A DNA stretch of 64,000 nucleotides, from contig CAVOKN010000028.1 in the NCBI GenBank assembly GCA_963696505.1, positions 36,545 through 100,544 on the forward strand. Direction: 5' to 3'. Made by a program: the position numbers and the translations under genes. This document shows positions 8,483-15,506 of the stretch, in pieces; positions within the stretch are counted from its first letter, which is position 1, and each line of letters starts with the position of its first letter. Source of the stretch: CAVOKN01 sp963696505. GTDB taxonomy: Bacteria > Pseudomonadota > Gammaproteobacteria > Burkholderiales > Rhodocyclaceae. The notes below the pieces were generated by a model. The model was given only the letters and a program-made list of their open reading frames with translations. It was not told the DNA's origin and ran no database searches.

Positions 8483-8799
8483 CGCCGGGCCTGTTCGATG
8501 GCCATTTGCGCCACACCCGCCGCAAGAATCTCGCGGGCACGCATGACCGATGCTGCCTGCGGTGCGTCAGGCCATACATCGCGATACCCCCAGAACGATG
8601 CGGCGGCGTACATATCCTCCACGCGAACCTTGCCGGGTTGCAGTGGCGCAAGCTTTGCTTCGCACTCAATCCCGTCCAGCCGGGAATGACATAAGTAATA
8701 ATCGGCCTGATGAACCTTGCTCTTACGTAACGTCACAAAGCGCCCGCATCCACCGTGGCAATAGATAGTCACTTTCTCAGCTTGGCTCATTGTTCGCAT
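8473..8799 (-). CDS. Small accessory protein of the IS607 element (copy 1)
   Basis: A 108-residue protein of unknown function (an alternative start at 8790 gives MSQAEK). It overlaps tnpA by 23 bases at its start and tnpB by 10 bases at its end, so the three genes look translationally coupled. The N-terminal half has cysteines in CHGGCGRF and YYLCHS that could bind a metal; the C-terminal half is predicted helical. I recognise no family. It is kept in all three copies with a single Pro/Ala difference, which argues for a role in the element rather than chance. Confidence 0.75.
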   Translation of the reverse strand: MRTMSQAEKVTIYCHGGCGRFVTLRKSKVHQADYYLCHSRLDGIECEAKLAPLQPGKVRVEDMYAAASFWGYRDVWPDAPQAASVMRAREILAAGVAQMAIEQARRCN

Positions 8800-9421
8800 C
8801 CTTCTTCAATGCCTCGTCCAGCTTTTTTCGGTAGTTCCTCAGACCGTATAACCGGGACGAAAAGCAATCCACGATGGTCATCAAGTCCTGCACCATTTCC
8901 TGCTCGGGAGAAAGACGTTCTTGATTGAGCACTAGCAGTTCGCAGCCATTGATTTTGGCAAAGTGCTCGAACCACTCGAAGCCGAACCGGGTCAGCCGAT
9001 CCCTGTGCGCCAGAATCAGTGTCTTGACTTCGCGTCGGCCAATATCTTCCATCAGCGCCAGAAACCGCTTGCGCTTGAAGTTCAGCCCGCCGCCCACTTC
9101 CTCGACAAACTCGACGTTGGCAAGACCTTTGGCCACCACGAATTCCTCCAGCACTTTGCGCTGATTCGCCAAATCCGGTTCTTGCGCGGCACTGGAGACG
9201 CGGCAGTACGCCACCAGCCGGATCGGCGTATTCACCGACTGGCGCAGGCCGATGAATTCGCGAATCTGCGCTTCGGTATACAGGCGCCGATTGCTGTCGG
9301 TGCGCGCCACAGCAGTGAGCCGCCCCTCGCGCTCCCAGCGCTGCAAGGTCTTGACCGAGACGCCCAGCAGCTTCGCCGCCTTGCCTGTGCTCATGGTGTT
9401 TTCCATGAGCCAATAGTACAT
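8777..9421 (-). CDS. tnpA: IS607-type serine recombinase TnpA (copy 1)
   Basis: A 214-residue transposase that joins and excises the element through a serine recombinase mechanism. An N-terminal MerR-like helix-turn-helix (STGKAAKLLGVSVKTLQRWE) is followed by the resolvase-type catalytic core YCRVSSAAQ (nucleophile among S76/S77) and HRDRLTRFGFEWFE, ending in a C-terminal helix (SRLYGLRNYRKKLDEAL). The ATG at 9421 is one of three closely spaced starts; MENTMS or MSTGK may be the real one. No strong ribosome-binding site is visible. Repeated AATAATG units just upstream may be recombinase or RNA polymerase sites. Confidence 0.93.
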   Translation of the reverse strand: MYYWLMENTMSTGKAAKLLGVSVKTLQRWEREGRLTAVARTDSNRRLYTEAQIREFIGLRQSVNTPIRLVAYCRVSSAAQEPDLANQRKVLEEFVVAKGLANVEFVEEVGGGLNFKRKRFLALMEDIGRREVKTLILAHRDRLTRFGFEWFEHFAKINGCELLVLNQERLSPEQEMVQDLMTIVDCFSSRLYGLRNYRKKLDEALKKDANNEPS

Positions 9422-9455
9422 TATTGCGCATTATTTGTAATGGTAGAGTCAGCCT

Positions 9456-9549
9456 CCTTCGCGAGACTCGCCCTCACCGCAGGATGGTGACTGTCCGAGG
9501 AGTCGAACAGCGCCACCAGGGCGCCCGAGTCAAGAATGATGCTTCGCAC
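9456..9549 (-). pseudogene. vapC: VapC-type PIN toxin, 5' part (split by IS607)
   Basis: Starts with GTG at 9549 and encodes MRSIILDSGALVALFD and about 15 more residues before the IS607 junction. It includes the first catalytic aspartate of the PIN active site (ILDSGALV). It overlaps the end of vapB by 20 bases, the usual vapBC coupling. It can now only give a short peptide fused to element-derived residues. Confidence 0.85.
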
Positions 9550-9778
9550 GCAGCTTCTGCTTGAGCCGCCGGCCGATGTTCTGGGAGTTGTCGGCGCGAC
9601 CGGACCCGGGCAGATTGGCTGTCATCTCGTCTAGCACTTCGAGCGGATGGCGCGTGTCCTGGGCGGACAACTCCCGCGCCAGCAGGTCATGGACCAGGCG
9701 CGACTTGGTGACGCCTTCGCGCCGAGCCCGCTCGATGAGCAGGGTCTCGATCTCAGGCTTGAGTCGGATGGAAAGCAT
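9530..9778 (-). CDS. vapB: VapB-type antitoxin (ribbon-helix-helix)
   Basis: An 82-residue protein whose start MLSIRLKPEIETLLIERARREG is a ribbon-helix-helix DNA-binding domain of the CopG/Arc type, followed by an acidic, flexible toxin-binding tail. Antitoxins of this kind bind their own promoter and neutralise the PIN ribonuclease. Here the gene is intact but its toxin is disrupted, leaving an orphan antitoxin. The AT-rich sequence upstream (about 9779-9800, GTGTCACTAGCGTAC then ACATCGTGTGAC) has a palindromic look suitable for an operator. Confidence 0.8.
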   Translation of the reverse strand: MLSIRLKPEIETLLIERARREGVTKSRLVHDLLARELSAQDTRHPLEVLDEMTANLPGSGRADNSQNIGRRLKQKLRAKHHS

Positions 9779-9897
9779 GGTGTCACTAGCGTACTACATC
9801 GTGTGACAACGCACTATACGTCGCCCCGCAGACGCAGGCAATCGCCGCGTCGGTGCCAATGCGCCAACATCGAACGCCTGCGTAGCTTGCGGAAAGC

Positions 9898-9955
9898 CGT
9901 AGGGTGCGCGATGCGCACCATAGCGGCTGGAACGGTGCGCGCGGCGCACCCTACG
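9898..9955. repeat. Large palindromic REP/BIME-like repeat
   Basis: GTAGGGTGCGC with its internal partner GCGCACC at 9899-9921, then GGTGCGC...GCGCACCCTAC at 9935-9955, so the whole unit reads as a large palindrome. A second half-unit (TAGGGTGCGCCATGCGCACC) follows at 9975-9994. This is the dispersed REP type common between genes in beta- and gammaproteobacteria. It fills the gap between the vapB promoter and the end of the V-ATPase operon and may act as an mRNA 3' stabiliser or terminator for that operon. Confidence 0.7.
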
Positions 9956-10011
9956 TCTCATCGAACCTCGGCTGTAGGGTGCGCCATGCGCACCGTGCCG
10001 GAGAACGGCGA

Positions 10012-10641
10012 TCAGCCGCCGGCGCTGCCCGCTTCGGCCTTCTCCCGCAGCACCTTCATCTGGAACAGGGCATTGCGTTCCTCTTCCTCCAGGGCGGCGT
10101 GGATGAAGCGGATGCGAGCGCGGAAGGCCGGAATGATGTTGTACTTGAGAGCGTTGACCCGCTTCTGCGTCTTGCGCTGTTCCAGCAGCAGACGCCACAG
10201 GGCGGTTTCCGCCTCCCCCAGGCGGGCCAGAGTCAGGGTGAGTTCCATCAGGTGCTGGCGCGCCTCGTCAAAGCTGGCGTCGGTCCACATCAGGCCGACG
10301 GGCTGCAGCGGCAGCGCCTCCGCGGTGACCGCCGGATACTCGACACCGACGCTGGAGCGCGGCAGCACCTGCACCGACACCGCCGGCTCCAGGCCGAGGG
10401 AAGCCTGGCGCAGGAACTGGGTGCCCATGCGCATCTGGGCGATGGCCACCCAGCGGTAGGCCTCCTCCAGCCTGCGCCGCGTCTCCAGCCGCAGCTTGCG
10501 GTATTGGCCGAGGCGCTCGTACACCACGCGGGTCAGCAGCTCGCGCTTGCGCTCCAGCATGTCGTGACCGAGTTCGAGGAACTTGGTCTGCCGCTTCAAC
10601 TGCAGCAGTGCGCTTTTCGTCGGGGCGACCTTGAGCTTCAT
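10012..10641 (-). CDS. ntpD: V/A-type ATPase subunit D
   Basis: A 209-residue central-stalk subunit that rotates inside the A3B3 ring. The N-terminal VAPTKSALLQLKRQ and long heptad-rich helices at both ends (through QKRVNALKYNIIPAFRARIRFI) are diagnostic. It is the last gene of the operon, 13 bases after the B subunit. Length is normal (200-220). Confidence 0.93.
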   Translation of the reverse strand: MKLKVAPTKSALLQLKRQTKFLELGHDMLERKRELLTRVVYERLGQYRKLRLETRRRLEEAYRWVAIAQMRMGTQFLRQASLGLEPAVSVQVLPRSSVGVEYPAVTAEALPLQPVGLMWTDASFDEARQHLMELTLTLARLGEAETALWRLLLEQRKTQKRVNALKYNIIPAFRARIRFIHAALEEEERNALFQMKVLREKAEAGSAGG

Positions 10642-10654
10642 GGCGCGGTCAGAG

Positions 10655-12049
10655 TCAGGCGGTGGCGGGCGCCTTTTGCCAGGTGTGGTACTTGGCGAGG
10701 TCGTCTTCGGAGAGCCGCGTCAGTGCCTCCGGCGGAAGCAGCGACAGAAGGTCCCAGGACACCGCCAGTGTTTCGAAGATGGTGCGGTCCTCGTCCTCGC
10801 CCTGGTTCACGAAGCGTTCCTCGAATGCCTTGCCGAAGGCGAGGTAGTCGCGGTCGCTCTGCGACAGTTCTTCCGCCCCGATGATGGCGGCGAGGTTGCG
10901 CACTTCCAGCGCCCGGGCGTAGGAGGCGAAGAGCTGGTTGGCCACCCGCGGATGGTCCTCGCGCGTGTAGTTCTTGCCGATGCCGTCCTTCATCAGGCGC
11001 GACAGCGAGGGCAGCACCGCCACCGGCGGATAGACGCCCTGGTTGTGCAACTCGCGCGACAGCACCACCTGGCCTTCGGTGATGTAGCCGGTGAGGTCGG
11101 GAATCGGGTGCGTGATGTCGTCGGAAGGCATGGACACCACCGGGATCATCGTCACCGAGCCGCGGCGCTCCTTGATGCGCCCGGCACGCTCGTAGATCTC
11201 CGCCAGGTCGGAATAGAGGTAGCCGGGATAGCCCTTGCGCGCCGGCACGTCGCCCTTGGCGGTAGCGATCTCGCGCAGCGCCTCGGCGTAGTTGGACATG
11301 TCGGTCATCACCACCAACACGTGCAGGTCGAGGTCGAAGGCGAGGTACTCGGCGGCGGTCAGCGCCGTGCGCGGCAGCACCAGGCGCTCGATGGGCGGGT
11401 CGTCGGCGAGGTTCACGAACATCACCACGTTGCCCAGCACGCCGGAGGATTCGAATTCCTCCTGAAAAAACCGGGCATCCCCATGGGATACGCCCATCGC
11501 CGCGAACACCAGGGCGAAGGCGCCTTCCTCCCCCAGCAGCTTGGCCTGGCGCACGATCTGCGCTGCCAGCCGGTTGTGGGGCAGGCCGGGGCCGGAGAAG
11601 ATCGGCAGCTTCTGGCCGCGCACCAGGGAGTTGAGCCCGTCGATGGACGAGATGCCGGTCTGGATGAACTCCCGCGGATAGGCGCGGGCTGCGGGGTTCA
11701 CCGGCGCGCCGTTCACCTCGCGCTTGAGCGCCGCCACCAGGGGCGGGCGGCCGTCGCGCGGTTGTCCGACGCCGTTGAACACGCGGCCCATCAGTTCCGG
11801 CGAAAGGGGAAGCTCGTAGGGCTCTTCGAGGAAGCGCACCCAGGTGCGTTCGAGGTCCAGATCCTCGGTGCCTTCGAACACCTGCACCAGCACCACCGTG
11901 TTCGAACTGCGGATCACCTGGCCGTTACGCCGGCGCCCCTTGTGGTCCTGCACCACGACGCGGTCGCCCAGGGCGATGCCATGCACGTTCTTCATGAACA
12001 GCAGGCCGCCGCGGGCGGCGGAGGCGAGTCGATATTCGCGTTCTTTCAT
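10655..12049 (-). CDS. ntpB: V/A-type ATPase subunit B (regulatory nucleotide-binding)
   Basis: A 464-residue non-catalytic subunit of the A3B3 head. It has the family segments LMGRVFNGVGQPRDG, FIQTGISSIDGLNSLVRGQKLPIFSG (in place of a true P-loop) and VFAAMGVSHGDARFF, plus the C-terminal helical domain. The start is MKEREYRLAS at ATG 12049; an in-frame upstream extension comes from the repeat cluster and is not conserved. About 220 bases of palindromic repeats separate it from the A subunit gene, which is unusual inside such an operon and could tune the amounts of the two subunits. Confidence 0.93.
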   Translation of the reverse strand: MKEREYRLASAARGGLLFMKNVHGIALGDRVVVQDHKGRRRNGQVIRSSNTVVLVQVFEGTEDLDLERTWVRFLEEPYELPLSPELMGRVFNGVGQPRDGRPPLVAALKREVNGAPVNPAARAYPREFIQTGISSIDGLNSLVRGQKLPIFSGPGLPHNRLAAQIVRQAKLLGEEGAFALVFAAMGVSHGDARFFQEEFESSGVLGNVVMFVNLADDPPIERLVLPRTALTAAEYLAFDLDLHVLVVMTDMSNYAEALREIATAKGDVPARKGYPGYLYSDLAEIYERAGRIKERRGSVTMIPVVSMPSDDITHPIPDLTGYITEGQVVLSRELHNQGVYPPVAVLPSLSRLMKDGIGKNYTREDHPRVANQLFASYARALEVRNLAAIIGAEELSQSDRDYLAFGKAFEERFVNQGEDEDRTIFETLAVSWDLLSLLPPEALTRLSEDDLAKYHTWQKAPATA

Positions 12050-12124
12050 GTGAACACCATTTCTGCGCCGGCGGCGCAGTGGATGCTCCCCCGGCCGAGC
12101 TTCGCGCGAAGCGCGCACGAAGCT

Positions 12125-12255
12125 CCCCTCTCCCCTCGCGGGAGAGGGGTTGGGGGAGAGGGGGAAGTGCAGCCCCTCGTGGGAGAGGGGCTGGGGGAGA
12201 GGGGGCGGAGGCGGCCGTCTGGCCCCTCACCCCGACCCTCTCCCCGCAAGCGGGG
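12125..12255. repeat. Cluster of three GC-rich palindromic repeats inside the ATPase operon
   Basis: Three hairpins in tandem: CCCCTCTCCC/GGGAGAGGGG at 12125-12149, AGCCCCTC/GAGGGGCT at 12171-12192 and CCCCGC/GCGGGG at 12242-12255. Similar units with the signature GGGAGAGGGGCTGGGGGTGAGG occur near 26153, 32592 and 41396. They lie between subunit A and B genes and are non-coding. Confidence 0.75.
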
Positions 12256-12272
12256 CGAGGGAGAAACCCTGC

Positions 12273-14055
12273 TCATGTCTTCGCTTCCTCGGGCTTGGCA
12301 TACTCCGCCCGCATGTGACCGAAGGCGTCGCGTATTTCGGCGATGAAGGCCTTGAGCTCGTCGGTCTGCTCGCTCTTCAACTGCATCTTGATGCGCCGCG
12401 CCCGCGCCAGCAGCGGCAGCGCGATCAGTTGCTGCACCGGCACGCCGGCCTTGAGCATTTCGGCGCCCTGGTGGTAGATCTCCAGCATCATCTCCAGCAG
12501 CAGGAATTGCTTCTGTGGCGAGCAGAAGCTGTCGAACCGGGTCCAGCGCGCTCTGCGCCAGGATGCCTTCCTTCACTAGCGAGGCGCCTTCCAGCGCCCA
12601 GCGCTGGTCCGGCGAGAGCGCCTCCATGCCCACCAGGTTCACGATGCGCGCCAGTTCCTCGGCCTGAGCGAGCAGCGCCAGCGCCTCGGCGCGCTTGGCG
12701 GCCCAGGTGGTATCCACGTTCTCGGCCCACCAGCGTGCTGCGGTCAACACGTAGCCGGAGAAGGATTCGTTCCAGTCCACCGAGGGGAAGTGCCGCGCGT
12801 CCGCAAGTTCCTTGGACAGCGCCCAGAAGGTCTGGATGATCTCCTTGGTGTGGCTGGTGACGGGCTCGGAAAAGTCGCCGCCGGGGGGCGAAACGGCGCC
12901 GATCAGCGTTACCGAGCCGTGTTTGCCGCTCAGTGCTTCAACCCGCCCCGCGCGCTCGTAGAAGGCCGCCAGCCTGGAGGCGAGATAGGCCGGATAGCCT
13001 TCTTCCACCGGCATCTGGCCGAGGCGCCCGGCGACTTCGCGCAGCGCCTCGGCCCAGCGCGAGGTCGAATCCGCAACCATCACAACGTCATAGCCCTGGT
13101 CGCGGAAATACTCCGCCAGGGTCATGCCGACATAGACCGAGGCCTCCCGCGCCACCACCGGCATGTTGGAGGTGTTGGCCACCAGCATGGTGCGCTCCAT
13201 CAACGGCCGGCCGGTGTGTGGGTCGGTGATGCCGGGCATGGTCTCCAGCACGTCCACCAGTTCGTTGCCGCGCTCGCCGCAGCCGACGTAGATCACGATC
13301 TGGGCGTTGCTCCAGCGCGCGATCTGGTGCTGCAGCACCGTCTTGCCGGCGCCGAAGGGTCCGGGGATCGCTGCCTTGCCGCCTTTCAGCAGCGGGAAGA
13401 AGGTGTCGAGGATGCGTTGCCCGGTCACCAGCGGCAGCACCGCATGGTCGCGCCGCTTGTAGGGGCGGGGAATGCGCACCGGCCAGCGGTGGTAGAGCTT
13501 GAGCTTGTGGAATCCGCCGTGGGCGTCCTTCACCCGGGCGACGACTTCCTCGATGGTGTATTCGCCCGCCGGGGCGAGATCCACCAGTTCGCCCTTGATC
13601 TCGGGCGGTACCAGGATGCGGTGGGCGATGGCCGCGGTTTCCTGCACCTCGCCGAGAATCGCGCCGCCCTCGACCTGGGCGCCCACCGCCAGGTCAACGT
13701 TGGGCTGAAAGGCCCACTTGCGGTCGCGCGGCAGGGGGGCGATGTTCAAGCCGCGGGCGATGCGGTCGCCGCTCATCGCCATCACCTTGTCCAGCGGCCG
13801 CTGCACACCGTCGAAGATCTGGCCCAGCAATCCGGGCCCAAGTTCCACCGAAAGCGGATGGCCCAGGGCCTCGGCTTCCTCGCCGGGCCGCAGCCCGTCG
13901 GTGGTCTCGTAGACCTGGACGATGGCGAGATCTTCCTCGCGGCCGATGACTTCGCCCACCAGATTCAACTGTCCGACGCGTACCTGCTCGCCGGTCAGCA
14001 CACTTGGCAGCCGGATCGTTACGATCGGGCCGTTGATCTCGACGATTTCACCCAC
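12273..14055 (-). CDS. ntpA: V/A-type ATPase catalytic subunit A, frameshifted near 3' end
   Basis: Catalytic subunit: P-loop GPFGAGKTV (about 232-240), catalytic region CGERGNELVDVLE, and the non-homologous insert (about 115-200) that separates A subunits from F-type beta. Starts at ATG 14055, overlapping subunit E by 8 bases. After ILAQSALDP the frame goes wrong. The continuation expected for this family (FDSFCSPQKQFLLLEMMLEIYHQGAEML ending EYAKPEEAKT at 12273) is in the next frame, reached by removing one base from CCGG at 12537-12540. Unshifted, the frame runs through the repeat cluster to 12046, giving an aberrant 669-residue product. True mutation or sequence error cannot be told apart here. 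Confidence 0.85.
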
Positions 14056-14695
14056 GGAACAGCGCTCCCATATCCGGTACCGAAGCGAACAGGTGCTCCA
14101 TGATGGCGCGGTGCAGTTCGGTCTGCAGCCGCTCCATGCGACCCTCCAGGGTCTGGTCGATGCGCATGCGCCGGTCCTCGGTTTCGATCACGAAGCCGCC
14201 CGCGGTGGGGTAGGTGGCGCCGCTCAGGCCGACCTTGCGCCCCGGCAGCGCCTCGCTGCAAAGCTGCTGGCATTTCGGTTCCAGGCGCTGCAGGTCGGTC
14301 GCGTTGAGGCTCAGCATCAGGCTGCCGGGCAACGCCTGGCCCGCTGCCGTCAGGTGCTGCTTCATCCATTCCAGATACTCGGCCTCGTCGCGGGTCATGG
14401 CGACGAAGCGCTCCTTCACCTGCTCCAGCACCGCCTGCACCAGATTCCAGCGCAGCCGGTCGAGCTCGCTCTGGAAGCGGATCTCCGCGGCCTGTACGGT
14501 GCGGCGGAACTGCTTCTCCGCCGCGTTCTTGGCGGCGAGGACTTCCTTCTCCTCGCGCAGCCGCAGCTTGTCGTTGTACTGGGCGACGATGCGCTCGCGC
14601 GCCGCCTTGGCCGAGCGCAGATGCTCGTCGGCCAGGGTCTTGGCCCGCGCCAGCAGCGCCGACTCCAGTTCGTGGACTTGTGCTTCCTGAGTCAT
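14048..14695 (-). CDS. ntpE: V/A-type ATPase subunit E (peripheral stalk)
   Basis: A 215-residue peripheral stalk subunit. The N-terminal half is a long charged helix (LRLREEKEVLAAKNAAEKQF), the C-terminal half is the globular head-binding domain with GGFVIETEDRRMRIDQTLEGRMERL, the most conserved part of the family. ATGA overlap with the upstream subunit F gene and 8-base overlap with subunit A indicate coupled translation. It pairs with the G/H-type subunit encoded at 18642. Confidence 0.9.
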   Translation of the reverse strand: MTQEAQVHELESALLARAKTLADEHLRSAKAARERIVAQYNDKLRLREEKEVLAAKNAAEKQFRRTVQAAEIRFQSELDRLRWNLVQAVLEQVKERFVAMTRDEAEYLEWMKQHLTAAGQALPGSLMLSLNATDLQRLEPKCQQLCSEALPGRKVGLSGATYPTAGGFVIETEDRRMRIDQTLEGRMERLQTELHRAIMEHLFASVPDMGALFRG

Positions 14696-15024
14696 GATGC
14701 GGGTTCCTCCAGGGCCGAAGGCCCGAGGGCGGATCTGACGAGATCGTCCACCGCCGGCTGGTAGCTGCCCGGGGCGTGCAGAGGCGGGATCTCGGTGATG
14801 ATGATGCGCCCGCCCTCGTTGCGCACACGATGCAGCCAGGGGCCGCTCGCCCGCGCCAGCGCGTGTTCGAGGAAGATCAGCGCCGTGGCATCGGTCGCGA
14901 CCAGATGCTGCAGCAGCGTCTCGACGGTCGCCGGTGTGGCGTCCGGATAAGTCTCCAGTCCGATGAGGCGGAAACCGTCGGTGAGCTGGGCCGAGCCCAG
15001 CACGATCATGCGGGTGCTGTCCAA
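14692..15024 (-). CDS. ntpG: V/A-type ATPase subunit F
   Basis: A 110-residue Rossmann-like subunit that sits at the end of the central stalk and contacts subunit D. Recognisable pattern: MIVLGSAQLTDGFRLIGLETYP, then LIFLEHALARA and a conserved IIITEIPP strand. Subunit naming differs between systems (NtpG in Enterococcus, AtpF in archaea). It overlaps subunit E by ATGA and follows the c-ring gene by 9 bases. Confidence 0.85.
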   Translation of the reverse strand: MDSTRMIVLGSAQLTDGFRLIGLETYPDATPATVETLLQHLVATDATALIFLEHALARASGPWLHRVRNEGGRIIITEIPPLHAPGSYQPAVDDLVRSALGPSALEEPAS

Positions 15025-15033
15025 CGCGGTTCC

Positions 15034-15477
15034 TCAGATACGACCAAGCATGAGGATGGACATGACCAGACCGTAGATCGCGATACCTTCCGCGAGGCCC
15101 ATGAAAATCAGCGTGCGGCCGAAGGCCTCGGGCTTCTCGGCGAGCACCGCGAGGGCTGAGGAACCCACCGGGCCCAGCGCGATACCGGCACCGATGGCGG
15201 CACCTGCGGTCGGGATGCCGACGCCGATCAGGGCAAGGCCGACGCCGCTCGACACTTCCTTGGCGCCGGCGGCGGCCGCCTGGGCGAGCGCGTCGTCAAT
15301 GCCGAAGAACAAAGTCAGTGCCAGCGCCACGGTGAACAGCAGCACGTTGGCCAGTAGTCCGCCCCTGGCCCAGCGCGGCGACAGCGGCCGCGCGCCGGCC
15401 GGTCGCAGTTCGAGCCACACCCCGAACGCAACGGTGGCGAGCACGCAAACTCCCATCAGTCCAGCGAGCCAGTACAT
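15034..15477 (-). CDS. ntpK: V/A-type ATPase membrane rotor subunit K (c subunit)
   Basis: A 147-residue hydrophobic protein with four membrane-spanning stretches. The C-terminal hairpin is the typical c-subunit: glycine-rich IGVGIPTAGAAIGAGIALGP, then FMGLAEGIAIYGLVMSILML with the ion-binding glutamate in GLAEG. The N-terminal pair (YWLAGLMGV..., NVLLFTVALALTLFF) has no carboxylate in the membrane. Start chosen at the second ATG (15477) because AGGAG lies 8 bases upstream; the ATG at 15483 is too close to it. The coupling ion (H+ or Na+) cannot be decided from the sequence. Confidence 0.88.
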   Translation of the reverse strand: MYWLAGLMGVCVLATVAFGVWLELRPAGARPLSPRWARGGLLANVLLFTVALALTLFFGIDDALAQAAAAGAKEVSSGVGLALIGVGIPTAGAAIGAGIALGPVGSSALAVLAEKPEAFGRTLIFMGLAEGIAIYGLVMSILMLGRI

Positions 15478-15506
15478 GGTCATTCTCCTTTCGACAGAGG
15501 CACGGT

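Larger units (their letters stand above)
7105..9453 (-). mobile_element. IS607-family insertion sequence, copy 1
   Basis: A 2349-bp element encoding serine recombinase, a small unknown protein and TnpB. Ends were set by comparison with the copies at 27826-30174 and 61652-64000. The tnpA-side end begins GCTGACTCTACC after a target GGAG, and the tnpB-side end is CTTGATAGC followed by AG. There are no terminal inverted repeats and no target duplication beyond a shared AG, as expected for serine-recombinase transposition. It is inserted in vapC. It differs from copy 2 by two bases that change amino acids (Gly/Ala in TnpB, Pro/Ala in the small protein) and from copy 3 by three residues of TnpA. 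Confidence 0.95.

Noticed and set aside
7105..9453. IS200/IS605-type element
   Set aside because: The recombinase is a serine enzyme with an N-terminal helix-turn-helix, not a Y1 HUH transposase, so the element is IS607 family.
12046..12272. C-terminal extension of ATPase subunit A rich in SPSPSPTRG
   Set aside because: Translation of the palindromic repeat cluster after the frameshift, not a protein domain.
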